This document shows positions 12,201-22,244 of a stretch of 64,000 nt of DNA, in pieces (within the stretch, counting starts at the first letter, position 1; every line of letters begins with the position of its first letter). The notes below the pieces were generated by a model that did not search any database, was not told the origin of the DNA, and worked only from the letters and a program-made list of their open reading frames with translations. The position numbers and the translations under genes are program-made. Location: the NCBI GenBank assembly GCA_958450365.1, contig CAUEEP010000757.1, positions 1,111,501 through 1,175,500 on the forward strand, given 5' to 3'. Origin of the DNA: Mesorhabditis belari (taxonomy: Eukaryota > Nematoda > Chromadorea > Rhabditida > Rhabditidae).

Positions 12201-15200
12201 CTGAGGCCGAATTTTTAGCTTGTTAACTCTAAATTTAATTGTAATTCTAAATTTATAGTTGAACAAGATATGAATGAATCTAAAATCAATAACTCGAATA
12301 CTTCCAGGCTCGTCTCACCTTTCAATTCTTCTATCCATCTCTTCTCTGCACGATCGCTTCACTCGTCTATTTCTGCAAGCCCTACGTGGTTGATCGATTG
12401 AGCGCCTGGCAATTCGTGGGATTGCATTTGGTGAGTTCAACTAGACTATAATAAAAAGAGATTATTTTTAAAATAAAATTGCATTTCTTTTCTGTACTAG
12501 AATTTACAAGAGATTGTTTTTAAAATAAAATAATTTTTTTCAGATTTGGTTGTGCAATCACGCGTGTAATCCCTTCATTTATGCCTACTTCAACGATCGA
12601 ATGCGGCTCACTTACAGGTTTGGGAAAGACTAAAATGTTACGTTCTTAATCAATTTGTTTTATATGGAAATTTTCAGGGAAATGTTGACGTGTGCCCAAT
12701 TGCGGTATCATTTGAGAAAGCGACGAATCTCACGCGGTTTCCGGCACAACCCTCGCCACAATGTCTCCAGGTTTTTTACGGTTTTTAAGTATTAATTAAA
12801 AAGCTATAAAGAAATATTCTGTAATATATATTTTTATCTTTCATTTTATCAACTTTGTTAGTACAAAATTCCCCAGTTACAGGCGATCGAACGCTCCAAA
12901 ATCGACACGAATGTCGGCTCGATCAGTGAAAAGTCGAGACGGAAATTTTGTCCGAAACAGTTTACAGGTGAATTTTGATAAAAATATAAACTCAACAAGT
13001 ATATTGACATTTAGTTTCTCAGAAAATCAAAAGTTTTGAAAAGTTTTTGTTTTACAGTTAGAAAAAAGGTACCGTAAATACTGTAATAGTACCCCACCAT
13101 AATGACGGTGTGGAGTGTTGCGTTGTTTAGCTTTGAGCGAGTTTTTCTCGACACTGTTTTATGCTACAATGCGCGCTTAGTTATCAAAAAAAATAGCTGA
13201 AATTCAGGGCTATTTTTTCATAACAAAAACGATTTTTTTGAAAGTACGGGCGTTTTGAAAAAAATGAAATACTAAGAAAGTTTTGCGACTACTGCTTTAA
13301 ATCCAGGGGCCCCTTTCCGGAAAAAAATTGTTATTTATATTATAAAATATAATAAAAAAAAAAAAATAATTATTTTTCTTTTATTTTTTTTTTTTTTTTA
13401 TTTAAAAAAATAAAAAAAAACTACGCGACTGTACGAGGGGAGTGGGGTACTATTACAGTATTTACGGTATTTTTCTAATAGAATCGAAAACGAAAAGAAA
13501 ACGAAAACGAAAAGAAAACGAAAACGAAAAGAAAAAGAAAACCAAAAAATAGCCCTTTTTACACAGACTGCAACATTTTATCATTCAATCATCAAATCTT
13601 TTTATCTTCTTCGCTTTTTTCACATACCGTAAATACTGTAATAGTACCTCATCCCCATAATGGCGGTGCGGAGTGTTGCGTTGTCTAGCTTTGAACGAGT
13701 TTTTCTCGACACTGTTTTATGCTACAATGTGCGCTTAGTTATCAAAAAAAAAATAGCTGAAATTCAGGGCTATTTTTTGATACCAAAGACGCATTTTTTG
13801 AAAGTACGGGCGTTTTGAAAAAAACGAAATACTAAAAAAACTTTTGCGACTACGCGACTGTACGAGGGCGGTGGGGTACTATTACAGTATTTTACTATTA
13901 CTATTATTTACGGTAAGCATAAAGATTGAAAACAAAGAAGCGAAAATTGCAGAAATTTCTGATCTTGAAAATAGAAAATAGATCTTTTTATAAAAATAGA
14001 AATTATATTGTGCTAAAGAATTTACAGAATATTAAAGCAAAAACTTGCAGCAGAGATCAGAGTTTTATTTAGAGCTGGCACAAGTGTCCAGGTCCAGGCT
14101 CGGTTCATACTCATAATGGTACTATATGGTTATACCCCAAAGACAGAAAAGCCACGTGGCTAAATACGGTTTTCCCTGAAGCGCATCAACAAGACATCAG
14201 ACATTGAGAAAACCGGTTTCACACATAAAACTGTCAACCATAAATACAACTTTGTCTCGTCAGACGAGTCAACTCAGCTCAGCCAACTCAGCCAACTCAG
14301 CCAACTCACAACAGAGTTCACAGTCCATGGCTTACACACAATGAATGCCTGTGGAGAGCAGCAAAATCAAGAAATAAAAGGCACCGCGGAACTGTTCGAC
14401 ATGGAAAGCTATCTAGCGGAGTTTATGTTTCATTCAGAAGTTGAACAAAACGATCTCTTTGAGTAGATCTTTGAGTGGATCTTTGAGTAGATCTTTGAGT
14501 AGATTTCATCGCATTATTTCCACTCATTACTTCCATTCTCCAATGATTCCCAATGTGTTTTGTTTTGTCATCGTGATTGGGTGTTAATGCAAACTTTTTA
14601 AAATCTAAATTTTGGGGTATGGGGATCACTGGTTGGGATGGGGGTATAACCAGATTCTTCGTCACTTTTGATTTAATCTTGTAGGCCTAGAAATGGCCTA
14701 GATTCTGGCCTAGAAAATCCTAAGCCTGGTTAGTAAGTATTTGAGGACCACACTCAAGAACAGTACCATTCAATTGCTATTTTTCGTTAGCCAATATTGC
14801 TCATAGCATTTAAAACATAGCAAAATAGATAAAAAAAACTAAAAAACATTTTAGCTTCAATCTCGTGACTTCGAGCAGCTGTGCGAGTTCATTATGAGAG
14901 TCAATCCACTCTATGATTCGTCGGAAGGATGGAGAGAAAGTAGTGATGAGGAAGATTTCGCTCCAGAGGTATGACTCATTTCTTGTAATCGCTTCATATC
15001 ACTAATAGATTGTGCTAAAGAATTGGAAAGCCCGTTGGTAGGTGAATGAGTGGATGAAAAGAGAAAAGAAAAATTATAGGTGATTAACAAAAAACCCTTT
15101 GCTTTATCCCCAGCTTTGTGCTTAAAAAGAAAATACTGTAAAGTTTCAATTTCTTGGATATCGAAGTTGTCATGACTTTGTTTGACTGAAGAAAAGAGGA

Positions 15201-16086
15201 TCTTTACAGTTATTCTTTGATAAAATGCTTACAAAACTTAAATTCTATCTATGACTTATTTCCTTGCTCAGAGATTGAATCTTTCTCTTTCTTCCTTTCT
15301 CTTCCGCCTTGGATTTGCTCTTTCTTCCTTTCTCCTTCCCTTGGACTTCCTCTTTCCCTTGGACTTCCTCTTTCTTCCTTTCTCCTTCCCTTGGACTTCC
15401 TCTTTCTTCCTTTCTCTTCCCCCTTGGATTTCCTCTTTCTTCTCTGGTAAGGAGGTACCAAATAGCTCAGTTGTTAGAGCATCTGCCTCTGAAATCTGAA
15501 AGGTCGAGGGTTCAATCTTCTCCAGAAATCTTTCTTTTTATTGTATCAGTGATAATAAGCTTATTTTTGTGAAAGTTTACTAAAATCTGTTAAAATTGTA
15601 GTTGTGAATCTGGTAGAAACGCTAATTCATTCAACAATGAGATTCGTTCAGATCCGGCTTTCATTTTTACTATCAATACTTAACTTGTAACCAATCAAAT
15701 CAATCAAAACTTGTAATCTAATCAATACTTAACTGCTTAAGTGTCTTATCAAAAGCCGATTGTCAACGCCATCAATTGTACTTGTCACGTTGAGCTCAAA
15801 ACAATGAAAGTTTACCCTTTCAGAAACTTTTCTTTCAAATCGTATTAAGAAAATGTGCTTGATTTTTGATCTCAAAGTATTTTCAGCTTCAAGCCAAGCC
15901 CTGCTTAAAATCTTTGTCAAATCTATATAAATTCGATTCTTTTAGATGACAAAAGCTCCTGAATCGACTTGTGGTGATGGTGATTCCTCAGCAGCTCCAA
16001 GTCGTGAGCCTCGTTCAATTGTTCTTGATTTGGGTCGACAAACTGTTGAGCATTGGGTTCGCTTTGCGAAAAAGGCTTCCATTTAA
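9218..16086 (+). CDS. Rhodopsin-like seven-transmembrane receptor, ~461 aa, 13 exons
   Basis: Exons: 9218-9299, 9439-9534, 9898-9992, 10053-10155, 10226-10339, 11349-11438, 11685-11839, 12308-12430, 12544-12617, 12678-12770, 12862-12967, 14855-14968, 15946-16086. All introns are GT-AG and every phase closes (1386 nt). The protein starts with a short extracellular end and goes straight into TM1. ANVALAD at about residues 46-52 marks TM2. LNRC at 127-130 stands where DRY is expected after TM3. CNPFIY at 294-299 is the TM7 NPxxY motif. Basic loops (HRVKQKISRNK) mark intracellular loop 3. A long cytoplasmic tail follows, first arginine-rich and then acidic. It is a G-protein-coupled receptor of the plasma membrane; the ligand is unknown. 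The family is between nematode chemoreceptor groups and peptide-type receptors, and I cannot place it. The ATG was chosen because TM1 follows at once and the promoter-exon unit is duplicated upstream. Confidence 0.87.
9540..9860. repeat. Tandem duplication inside GPCR intron 2
   Basis: The segment from AAAGTTATCAAACA through AATATCTTGGTGTTG to TATCATTAGATGC occurs at about 9548-9650 and again at about 9736-9855. An inverted scrap, CCAACACCAAGAAATTTG, lies between them. This sits just before exon 3, so the acceptor region was copied but only the second copy is used in the model. Confidence 0.7.
10895..11255. repeat. ~180-bp tandem duplication in GPCR intron 5
   Basis: Two copies (about 10895-11075 and 11078-11255) share CTCTTCAATGAGTTCGCTC, AGCTATTTAGCTGTAAATTT and CAATAAACACGGAATTTCAT. 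The middle part matches, in reverse, repeat sequences in two introns of the PAN/TSP1 gene (42283-42370 and 46725-46840), so it belongs to a dispersed family. Confidence 0.75.
12138..12200 (+). repeat. tRNA-like sequence in GPCR intron 7
   Basis: TGGTCTAGTAGTTAGTGCG resembles a tRNA box A and D-arm. AATCCGGGTTTTTGTAA stands where the T-arm would be but lacks a proper GGTTCRA box B. I could not pair the acceptor stem. It is most likely a decayed tRNA or SINE head rather than a tRNA gene. Confidence 0.4.
13070..13469. mobile_element. 400-bp MITE, TACCGTAAATAC family, copy 1
   Basis: The terminal inverted repeats read TACCGTAAATACTGTAATAG at the left and the complement ending TTTACGGTA at the right. 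The interior has GAGTGTTGCGTTGT and, near the right end, a poly-T/poly-A region (about 13360-13420). The outer TA is the likely target duplication. It lies in the long intron between exons 11 and 12 of the receptor gene. No transposase was seen. Confidence 0.85.
13625..13915. mobile_element. 291-bp MITE, TACCGTAAATAC family, copy 2
   Basis: It has the same termini and the same interior phrases (GAGTGTTGCGTTGT, GACTGTACGAGGG) as copy 1, with a deletion of the A/T-rich middle. The 155 bp between the two copies matches 5440-5600 in circularly permuted order, so one MITE plus its flank was probably duplicated in tandem. Confidence 0.85.
15275..15535 (+). mobile_element. tRNA-like SINE copy with pyrimidine-rich 5' part
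   Basis: A long TCTTTCTTCC tract (15275-15445) leads to a tRNA-like core. ATAGCTCAGTTGTTAGAGC at about 15462 is a good box A with a D-stem that pairs GCTC/GAGC. GGTCGAGGGTTCAATC at about 15503 resembles box B. The acceptor and anticodon stems do not pair, so this is not a functional tRNA. Related copies at 17892-18190, 36466-36585 and 45742-46050 show it is dispersed. It lies in the last intron of the receptor gene. Confidence 0.6.
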
Positions 16087-16668
16087 TTTATTCTTTTTTT
16101 ATTGTACTTGTTTTACTTGACAATGTTCACTACGATAGTTTGACCAAAGAATTTTTATCTCAAAAAATTGTCGTATCAAGTGAAATTTCAAAGTATTGGA
16201 ATCGAGGAGAGTCAAAAGTAAAGCCAGGTTAGGTCTTGGCCTGGCTTTAGTTTTAGCTGGCTTGGGTCTAGCAGCAGGCACATAAGATGCCATTGAATTA
16301 AACCTGAATTCCTGGTCTCGTTTGACTTGGAGACTTTGATGGAACAACTCTGGTCCTGTCCTACGCGGGCTTACATCCTTTCTCAATCTCAAATATTTGA
16401 CGTTTCACTTGTTTTTCGAAAATCTTTTCATTTCTTAATGTAATCCCTTTGTTCTTTTTGTTGTATTGTGCCTATTTTCTTTGCTACTTATCAATCCGTC
16501 GTTCTTTATTTGTTCTCTTTGAATTGTTCTCTTTGAATTGTTCTCTTTGAATTGTGAATTTTCTGATCGGGTTCCCCTTCTTGTATCATCATTTTGTGCC
16601 ATTTTTCTCTAAAATCTTGATCTCCAAGAGTTGAAATTTAAAATTTATCACAAAAATTCATGTGTTCA

Positions 16669-16674
16669 AATAAA
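16669..16674 (+). terminator. Possible poly(A) signal AATAAA for the GPCR
   Basis: The first AATAAA seen on the + strand after the receptor stop codon is about 580 nt downstream. A variant signal nearer the stop may be used instead, so the assignment is weak. Confidence 0.3.
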
Positions 16675-16722
16675 TGGATGAATGACAAAAAGGCGAAATT
16701 TGAGAGGAGAACAAAAACGGGG

Positions 16723-17166
16723 AGTGGGACAAATGCGACCTTTGCGCACCCGGACATTAGCGCACCTTTTTTTCCGCACCTTGCCCATTAGCGCACCTTT
16801 TTTCGCGTTTTAAAAAAGCTCTAAAAAGCTAATATTAACAAATTTCTATTCTAAATGTTGTTTTTCTAGGTAATTTTAGGGCGTAGAATCGAAATTTTGA
16901 CATATCAGAGCTTGTGGAAACAAACGGACGGTGTTATACAAAGAGAAAAATCGACAATTTTCTGTAATTTGATGTTTTGTCTTTCAAATTGGTTCCACAA
17001 GCTCTGATATGTCAAAATTTCGATTCTACGCCCTAAAATTACCTAGAAAAACAACTTTTGGAATAGAAATTGGTTAATATTAGCTTTTTAGAGCTTTTTA
17101 AAACGCGAAAAAAGGTGCGCAAATGTCCGGGTGCGCAAAAAAAGGTAGCATTTGTCCCAATCCCCA
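16723..17166. mobile_element. Fold-back element, GGGACAAATGC family, copy 1
   Basis: The two halves are reverse complements over most of their length around a centre near 16945. The outer ends read GGGACAAATGCGACC and GGTAGCATTTGTCCC. Both arms carry AGGGCGTAGAATCGAAATTT and its complement. It has no coding content. Other copies are at about 31818-32206 and, more diverged, at about 34110-34500, both inside LACT introns. Confidence 0.85.
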
Positions 17167-17891
17167 AAAACAAAATTTTAAAAAATTCTCTTTTCGGCAC
17201 CATTTGAGAATTTTACAGGTAAACTTTGAGAAATTCAAGGAGAATTCAGAAAAACTCGAATCTAAAATAGTTTTACGAAAAAGAGAAAACCCGTAAACAT
17301 TATAATTCTTTTGGGATTATAAGCTTTGAGTGGATGAGAACACAGAGAACTGAGAAACTGGAGGCAAAACACGCGAAAAGTGCTGGTCAAAACAGCCAAA
17401 ATCAAGCGTTTGCGGTTAAGTTTATTTGTGTTTCTAGAAATTGCCTATCTGCTGAAGTTTTGAAGCTGTTTAGAACAAATCTGGGATGAGAAAATGCCAA
17501 AAAAAAAAACGAAAAATGGTTCAAAAAGATGTTAACTGAGCTTTTCTGGACACAAATTCTGTTTTAAGTGATCCAAAAGTATGCAAAATGTAGAGAATTT
17601 TATTCTATATCGAATAAGAGTAAGGAAAACATAGAAACTTTGCCGTGACGCTGATTTGACAGACCTTGATTGCATGGAACAACTCTGGTCTTGTCCAACG
17701 CTGGCTGTTTTGACGAGCTCCCCAAATTTTAGAGTTTAGAGTTTTAAATCTTATAAAGCTCATTTGAATAACAATCAAAATCATAGATTTCCTGTATGCT
17801 AATGTCACGGATTCCCTTCCCCACCAACTGTCAAATGATTCATTTGGGCTTTCCGTGATCCTGAGGGGACCTGAAAATTTGGTAAATTAGC

Positions 17892-18195
17892 TCTGATTAA
17901 GATGTGAGAATTTAGTAATAGCTTTAAATGCTTCACGCAATGAACTAATGGCTTAAATTTGGATTATATATAGCTTCATTTATAGACTTTATTCTAGTGA
18001 CTTCGTTTGCTCAGAGAGTTTCTATCTTTCTCTTACCTATTTCCTTCTCTTTCTTTCTTTCTCTTCTCGCTTGTATTTCCTCTTTCTTTTCTGGCAAGAA
18101 GATACCGGATGGTTCAATGGCTAGAGCAAAAGAAAAGGAAAGGTCGTAGATTGAATCCCCTCTCCGGGAATCTTTCTTAGCCATTCCTTACCTGT
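17892..18195 (+). mobile_element. SINE-like repeat, 300 bp, tRNA-like 3' part
   Basis: It shares about 300 bp with 45742-46050, from CTGATTAAGATGTGAGAATT through a TC-rich tract to a tRNA-like core. Box-A-like GATGGTTCAATGGCTAGAGC and box-B-like GTAGATTGAATCCCC are visible. The tRNA-like part lies near the 3' end rather than at the 5' end, so the unit may be a tRNA relic fused to a longer repeat, or transcription may start inside it. Confidence 0.6.
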
Positions 18196-18780
18196 AACGT
18201 TGGCCCGTGAGCCGTTGGCGGTCGAGTTATCACTACAGATTGCTCAGGTTGGGCTATCGAGGTCGGTTCAATGACTGAAATATTAAAAATACAATGGTTA
18301 AAATGATTTCAAAGCCAAGAAGCTGAAATATTTATGATCAATTTCAGTGAGAACTTTTTCTACTGTCTGTAAGAGACTCGATAAGAAATGTTGAAAATTG
18401 TTATTGCGAAGTACTAAGAAATTAGTGCTTCTGAGATTTTCATATAGAAAACCATGTTCTTTCAACAAACCATGTATTTTAACATCCGATTCAGCATCGA
18501 GCATCAATCGAAGACACGATCCACATGCGCCCATCCGATGGATAACCAAAGGGATTGATAGAGAAAAGGAAAGCAATGTTTTCTCGATTTTCTGTAAATA
18601 AATTTATTTATATTGACATTAAAACAAATAAAACAAAGTATAATACCCTAAAGTCTCGAGTATAAGTTGATCCGAGTATAAGTTCTGCCTTAATTTACAT
18701 TCGCTTTAATTGCTTTGAATTTCTTTTTGTAGGGTTTTTATACATTTTTATTGTTATATAAACTTTTATTATTGTTCTTG

Positions 18781-18855
18781 GAGCGCGAGATACTACAGGG
18801 TGACAGCCTATCACCATTGCTATTTGTTATGTGCATGGATACATCCAGACGATAG
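18781..18855 (+). pseudogene. Reverse-transcriptase fragment (QGDSLSPLLF motif)
   Basis: The frame beginning GAG CGC GAG reads EREILQGDSLSPLLFVMCMD and stops at TAG 18853. QGDxLSPLLF is the conserved RT block shared by many non-LTR and related retroelements. Only about 24 residues survive, without the catalytic YxDD block, so this is a dead scrap. The segment that carries it is flanked by 13-bp direct repeats, as expected from retroposition. The exact retroelement clade cannot be told from so short a piece. Confidence 0.7.
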
Positions 18856-19069
18856 TGTTGAAGAAGACGCTGGAAAGCATCTCTTTCGACCGTCGACGTG
18901 GACTTTGGCCGGATGAAGAGGCCAGGGAGGGATCCATAAGACTGAGCACCGGAGAGGAGCAGGGCGGACGCGCCGAGCCACGTCCGGAGCAACAAATAAC
19001 AACATAAAATAGCTATAACCCTCAATAAATTTACTTCTATTATTGTTCTTAAAAAGCAAAAAAGTTATG

Positions 19070-19130
19070 CAGCAGCGGGGTTCGAACCCTCGACACGCCG
19101 CACCGGAGACAACCGTCAATTTGCATGCGA
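19070..19130 (-). repeat. tRNA T-arm-like sequence
   Basis: On the minus strand GTCGAGGGTTCGAACCCCGC is a perfect tRNA box B with a pairing T-stem. No convincing box A or acceptor stem was found upstream. It is probably a tRNA or SINE relic. Confidence 0.4.
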
Positions 19131-19796
19131 AAACCAAACAGAACTTATACTCGCGACTTTAGGGTACTTGAACATATTTAAGCCAAAATCGAAGAATATA
19201 ACTTCAAAACAGAAGTGCTAGTTATCTCACTGAAGGACAATAGCTCGGAAAGCTTAAGTTTGTCTCGGACAATAGCCTTGTCTCGGAAAGCTTAAGTTTT
19301 AAACAATTTTTGTCAAGTTCCTGCGTTTGGCAAAGACAATTCTAATTCTAATTCTTAAATTCTAACTAGAAATCTCGATTTTTAAAACAAAAACAAAATC
19401 ATTTAAACCGAAAAACAAGTCTAGGAGGGAGGAGACGGCAAAAATTGGCAATTAGAAAAAAAATCTAAATTTCTACAATGCTAGAAATCATAACACAAAT
19501 AATCTAACAATAAAAATAGAAAAAGTTAGATATATTAGATTGGTAATTTGAAAGTTGGTACTTGAATCCAGTGCACTTTTTACGGATAACTAGTGCACCA
19601 ATTAATTTACAGTTTTTACCAATAAAATGGCCCATTTATTCTCTAAAACATGCTTTTGACAGTTATAGAAAAGGTTTTGTAGATTTCTAGAGGGCAAGAA
19701 GTTGAGCAACCAAAAATGTTGAACACTTGATGAAGTGATTTGAGCACTTTCTTTCACATAAAGCTATTTTAGTGTCAATAAAAAAAGAGAGAGCAT

Positions 19797-19925
19797 AACA
19801 AACGATTGATTGGATATAGCTAAATTAGATCAATAGCTGGGAATTAGCTGAATTAGACCAATAGCTGGGAATTAGCTGAATTAGATCAATAGCCAAATTT
19901 TCAGCTACATCCAATCAATCGTTTC
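19797..19925. repeat. Inverted repeat with internal AGCTGAATTAGA repeats
   Basis: AACGATTGATTGGATATAGC at the left and its complement (AGCTACATCCAATCAATCGTT) at the right enclose three copies of ATTAGATCAATAGCTGGGA. It is probably a very small fold-back element. Confidence 0.65.
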
Positions 19926-20028
19926 TGAAGATCCATTTGAAGAATTTTCAGAAAAACTTGAACTTCTGCTCAAATTTGTTTCAAAAGTTACCAAAATTTG
20001 CTTAAGCATTTCTTAAATTCGATAATAC

Positions 20029-20421
20029 AATGCGTTTCATTTTCTTAAACGCACCCTCTAAAATAGCGAATTTTGCATTTTGAACACCGCAAAATAGAAA
20101 CTTTTTGCTAAATCAACCGTTTCAAATTCTTAAGACACACTATGAAAATATTCCTATTTATCGACGCAAATTAACAATCAAAGGTAAAAAAAATCAAAAC
20201 TAATAATCCGTCAACGCACCAGAACGATTAATTTACCAAAAAGTTTTTATTTTGAAAATTTGACAAAATTTTTGCTTTTTACAGTATGCTTATTTTTCGT
20301 GTTTTTTAGGTTTTAAGACATGCTCTTTCTAATAGAAAAAGGTTAATAGTTGTAGCGGTGTTCTAAATGCAAAATTCGCTATTTTAGAGGGTGCGTTTAA
20401 GAATTTGAAACGCACTGTATT
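20029..20421. mobile_element. ~390-bp MITE with ~60-bp inverted termini
   Basis: The left terminus contains ATGCGTTTCATTTTCTTAAA and CGCACCCTCTAAAATAGCGA. The right terminus is the reverse complement of these (about 20342-20421). The interior has no open frame of note. Confidence 0.8.
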
Positions 20422-20699
20422 TATCTGGTGCCCATGTCTCATCAAAAACAGAAAAATGTGCCTTATCAAGAGATAGATTTGGTTGCCAAGAGTCTGCTCT
20501 TCATTTTAAAAGAAAAAGTAAAAAGATTGGATATACAATACCGAGCAAAAGTCTTGCAACAACAACAACGGCGGTGGACTGAAGAAATATGAAATATTAG
20601 ATTGACGATTTGAAAGTTGATACACTTTCTCGTATTCTTTATAAAACCTATTTAATACGCCAATTGAATGAAACTTCTCTAAATAAAAGTTATATACAG

Positions 20700-20915
20700 A
20701 GTCTTGCAAAGTCTATCCAGGGTCTTGCAATGTCTATCCAGTCTTGCAAAGTCTATCCAGAGTCTTGCAAAGTCTATCCAGAGTCTTGCAATGTCTATCC
20801 AGAGTCTTGCAATGTCTATCCAGAGTCTTGCAATGTCTATCCAGTCTTGCAAAGTCTATCCAGAGTCTTGCAATGTCTATCCAGAGTCTTGCAATGTCTA
20901 TCCAGTCTTGCAACA
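20700..20915. repeat. Minisatellite array 1, unit GTCTTGCAATGTCTATCC
   Basis: About eleven tandem copies at 21-bp spacing (19-bp where AG is dropped). They alternate between GTCTTGCAATG and GTCTTGCAAAG versions. Confidence 0.9.
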
Positions 20916-21088
20916 TTATCCAGAAACATCAAAAATTAATGAAACTTCTCTAAATAAAAGTTATATACAATACGAGCAAAAGTCTTGCAATATCACTCTA
21001 TCAAAAATAAAAACAGGGTGCAAGTCTATCAGTCTTGCAATGTCTATCCAGTCCAGAAAATCTTGCATCCAGAAATCTAGATCCAGAA

Positions 21089-21325
21089 AGTCTTGCAATG
21101 TCTATCCAGAGTCTTGCAATGTCTATCCAGAGTCTTGCAAAGTCTATCCAGAGTCTTGCAATGTCTATCCAGAGTCTTGCAATGTCTATCCAGAGTCTTG
21201 CAATGTCTATCCAGTCTTGCAAAGTCTATCCAGAGTCTTGCAAAGTCTATCCAGAGTCTTGCAATGTCTATCCAGTCTTGCAAAGTCTATCCAGAGTCTT
21301 GCAATGTCTATCCAGTCTTGCAACA
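21089..21325. repeat. Minisatellite array 2
   Basis: It has the same unit as the array at 20700. It is preceded by CTTGCATCCAGAAATCTAGA, which also precedes array 3, so arrays 2 and 3 are copies of each other. Confidence 0.9.
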
Positions 21326-21644
21326 TTATCCAGAAACATCAAAAATTAATGAAACTTCTCTAAATAAAAGTTATATACAATACCGAGCAAAAGTCTTGCA
21401 ATATCACTTTTTCAAAAAAAATCGATGAAATTTTTTTTTGTAGAAAATGCCACCCGTTTTTTTTAGGGCTTTTTTTTGTTTTTATTAGAATAATACATTT
21501 ACAAAAACTAATTTGAAGTTCAGCGTAAAACAAAAAAGTAAATGACAAAACTACTAAAAGATACCCTAAAAACTGGGTGCAAAAGTCTTGCAATGTCTAT
21601 CCAGAATCCAGAAAATCTTGCATCCAGAAATCTAGATCCAGAAA

Positions 21645-21847
21645 GTCTTGCAATGTCTATCCAGAGTCTTGCAATGTCTATCCAGAGTCTTGCAAAGTCT
21701 ATCCAGAGTCTTGCAATGTCTATCCAGAGTCTTGCAATGTCTATCCAGAGTCTTGCAATGTCTATCCAGAGTCTTGCAATGTCTATCCAGAGTCTTGCAA
21801 AGTCTATCCAGAGTCTTGCAATGTCTATCCAGAGTCTTGCAACATTA
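21645..21847. repeat. Minisatellite array 3
   Basis: About ten units, nearly all of the 21-bp type. It ends, like arrays 1 and 2, in ACATTATCCAGAAACATC. Confidence 0.9.
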
Positions 21848-22244
21848 TCCAGAAACATCAAAAATTAATATTCAATCGGTCCACCTTTTGCCAAAATCAC
21901 TTCATTAAGTCGTTTAGGCTTGAGTCGAGGTATCTTTTAGTAGTTTTATCATTTACTTTTTTGTTTTACGCTGAACTTCAAATTAGTTTTTGTAAATGCA
22001 TTATTCTAATAAAAAACAAAAAAAAGCCCGACGAACAGGTGGCATTTTCTATAAAAAAAAATTTCATCGATTTTTTTGAAAAAGTGATGTTGCAAGACTT
22101 TCGCTTGGTATTGTATAGAGCTTTTATTTAGAGAAGTTTAATTGAATTGGCGTATTAAATCGGTTTTATAGAGAATACGAAAAAGTGTATCAACTTTCAA
22201 ATCGTCAATCTAATATTTCATATTTCTTCAGTCCACCACCGCCC

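Larger units (their letters stand above)
18644..19166. mobile_element. TA-flanked inverted-repeat element containing a retro-insertion
   Basis: The left end TACCCTAAAGTCTCGAGTAT and the right end, complement of TACCCTAAAGTCGCGAGTAT, form imperfect terminal inverted repeats of about 25 bp. Inside it, a 258-bp segment (18780-19037) is bracketed by the identical 13-mer TATTATTGTTCTT, so it is an insertion into this element. Confidence 0.7.
20535..22244. mobile_element. 1.7-kb fold-back element built around 19-21 bp tandem arrays
   Basis: The left arm (20571-20709) and right arm (22098-22244) are reverse complements over about 140 bp, starting GGTGGACTGAAGAAATATGA. Between them lie three minisatellite arrays and a second inverted pair: 21371-21560 matches 21935-22125 in reverse. 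The unit CGAGCAAAAGTCTTGCAA marks the junction between arms and arrays. This is the architecture of foldback (FB)-type elements, long inverted ends made from or filled with short direct repeats, but no known family is recognised. The long open frames through it come from the 21-bp period and are not genes. Confidence 0.75.

Noticed and set aside
15455..15530. Functional tRNA gene
   Set aside because: Box A, the D-stem and a T-arm-like part are present, but the anticodon and acceptor stems do not pair. The same core recurs in several degenerate copies, so it is treated as a SINE.
15217..15572. Several overlapping frames around the TTCCTTTCTC tract
   Set aside because: They are low-complexity pyrimidine repeats that belong to the SINE-like element in the receptor's last intron.
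20610..21868. Overlapping open frames of 60-219 codons in several frames on both strands
   Set aside because: They arise because the minisatellite period of 21 bp is a multiple of three, so every frame without a stop in one unit stays open. No start context, domain or splice signal supports translation.
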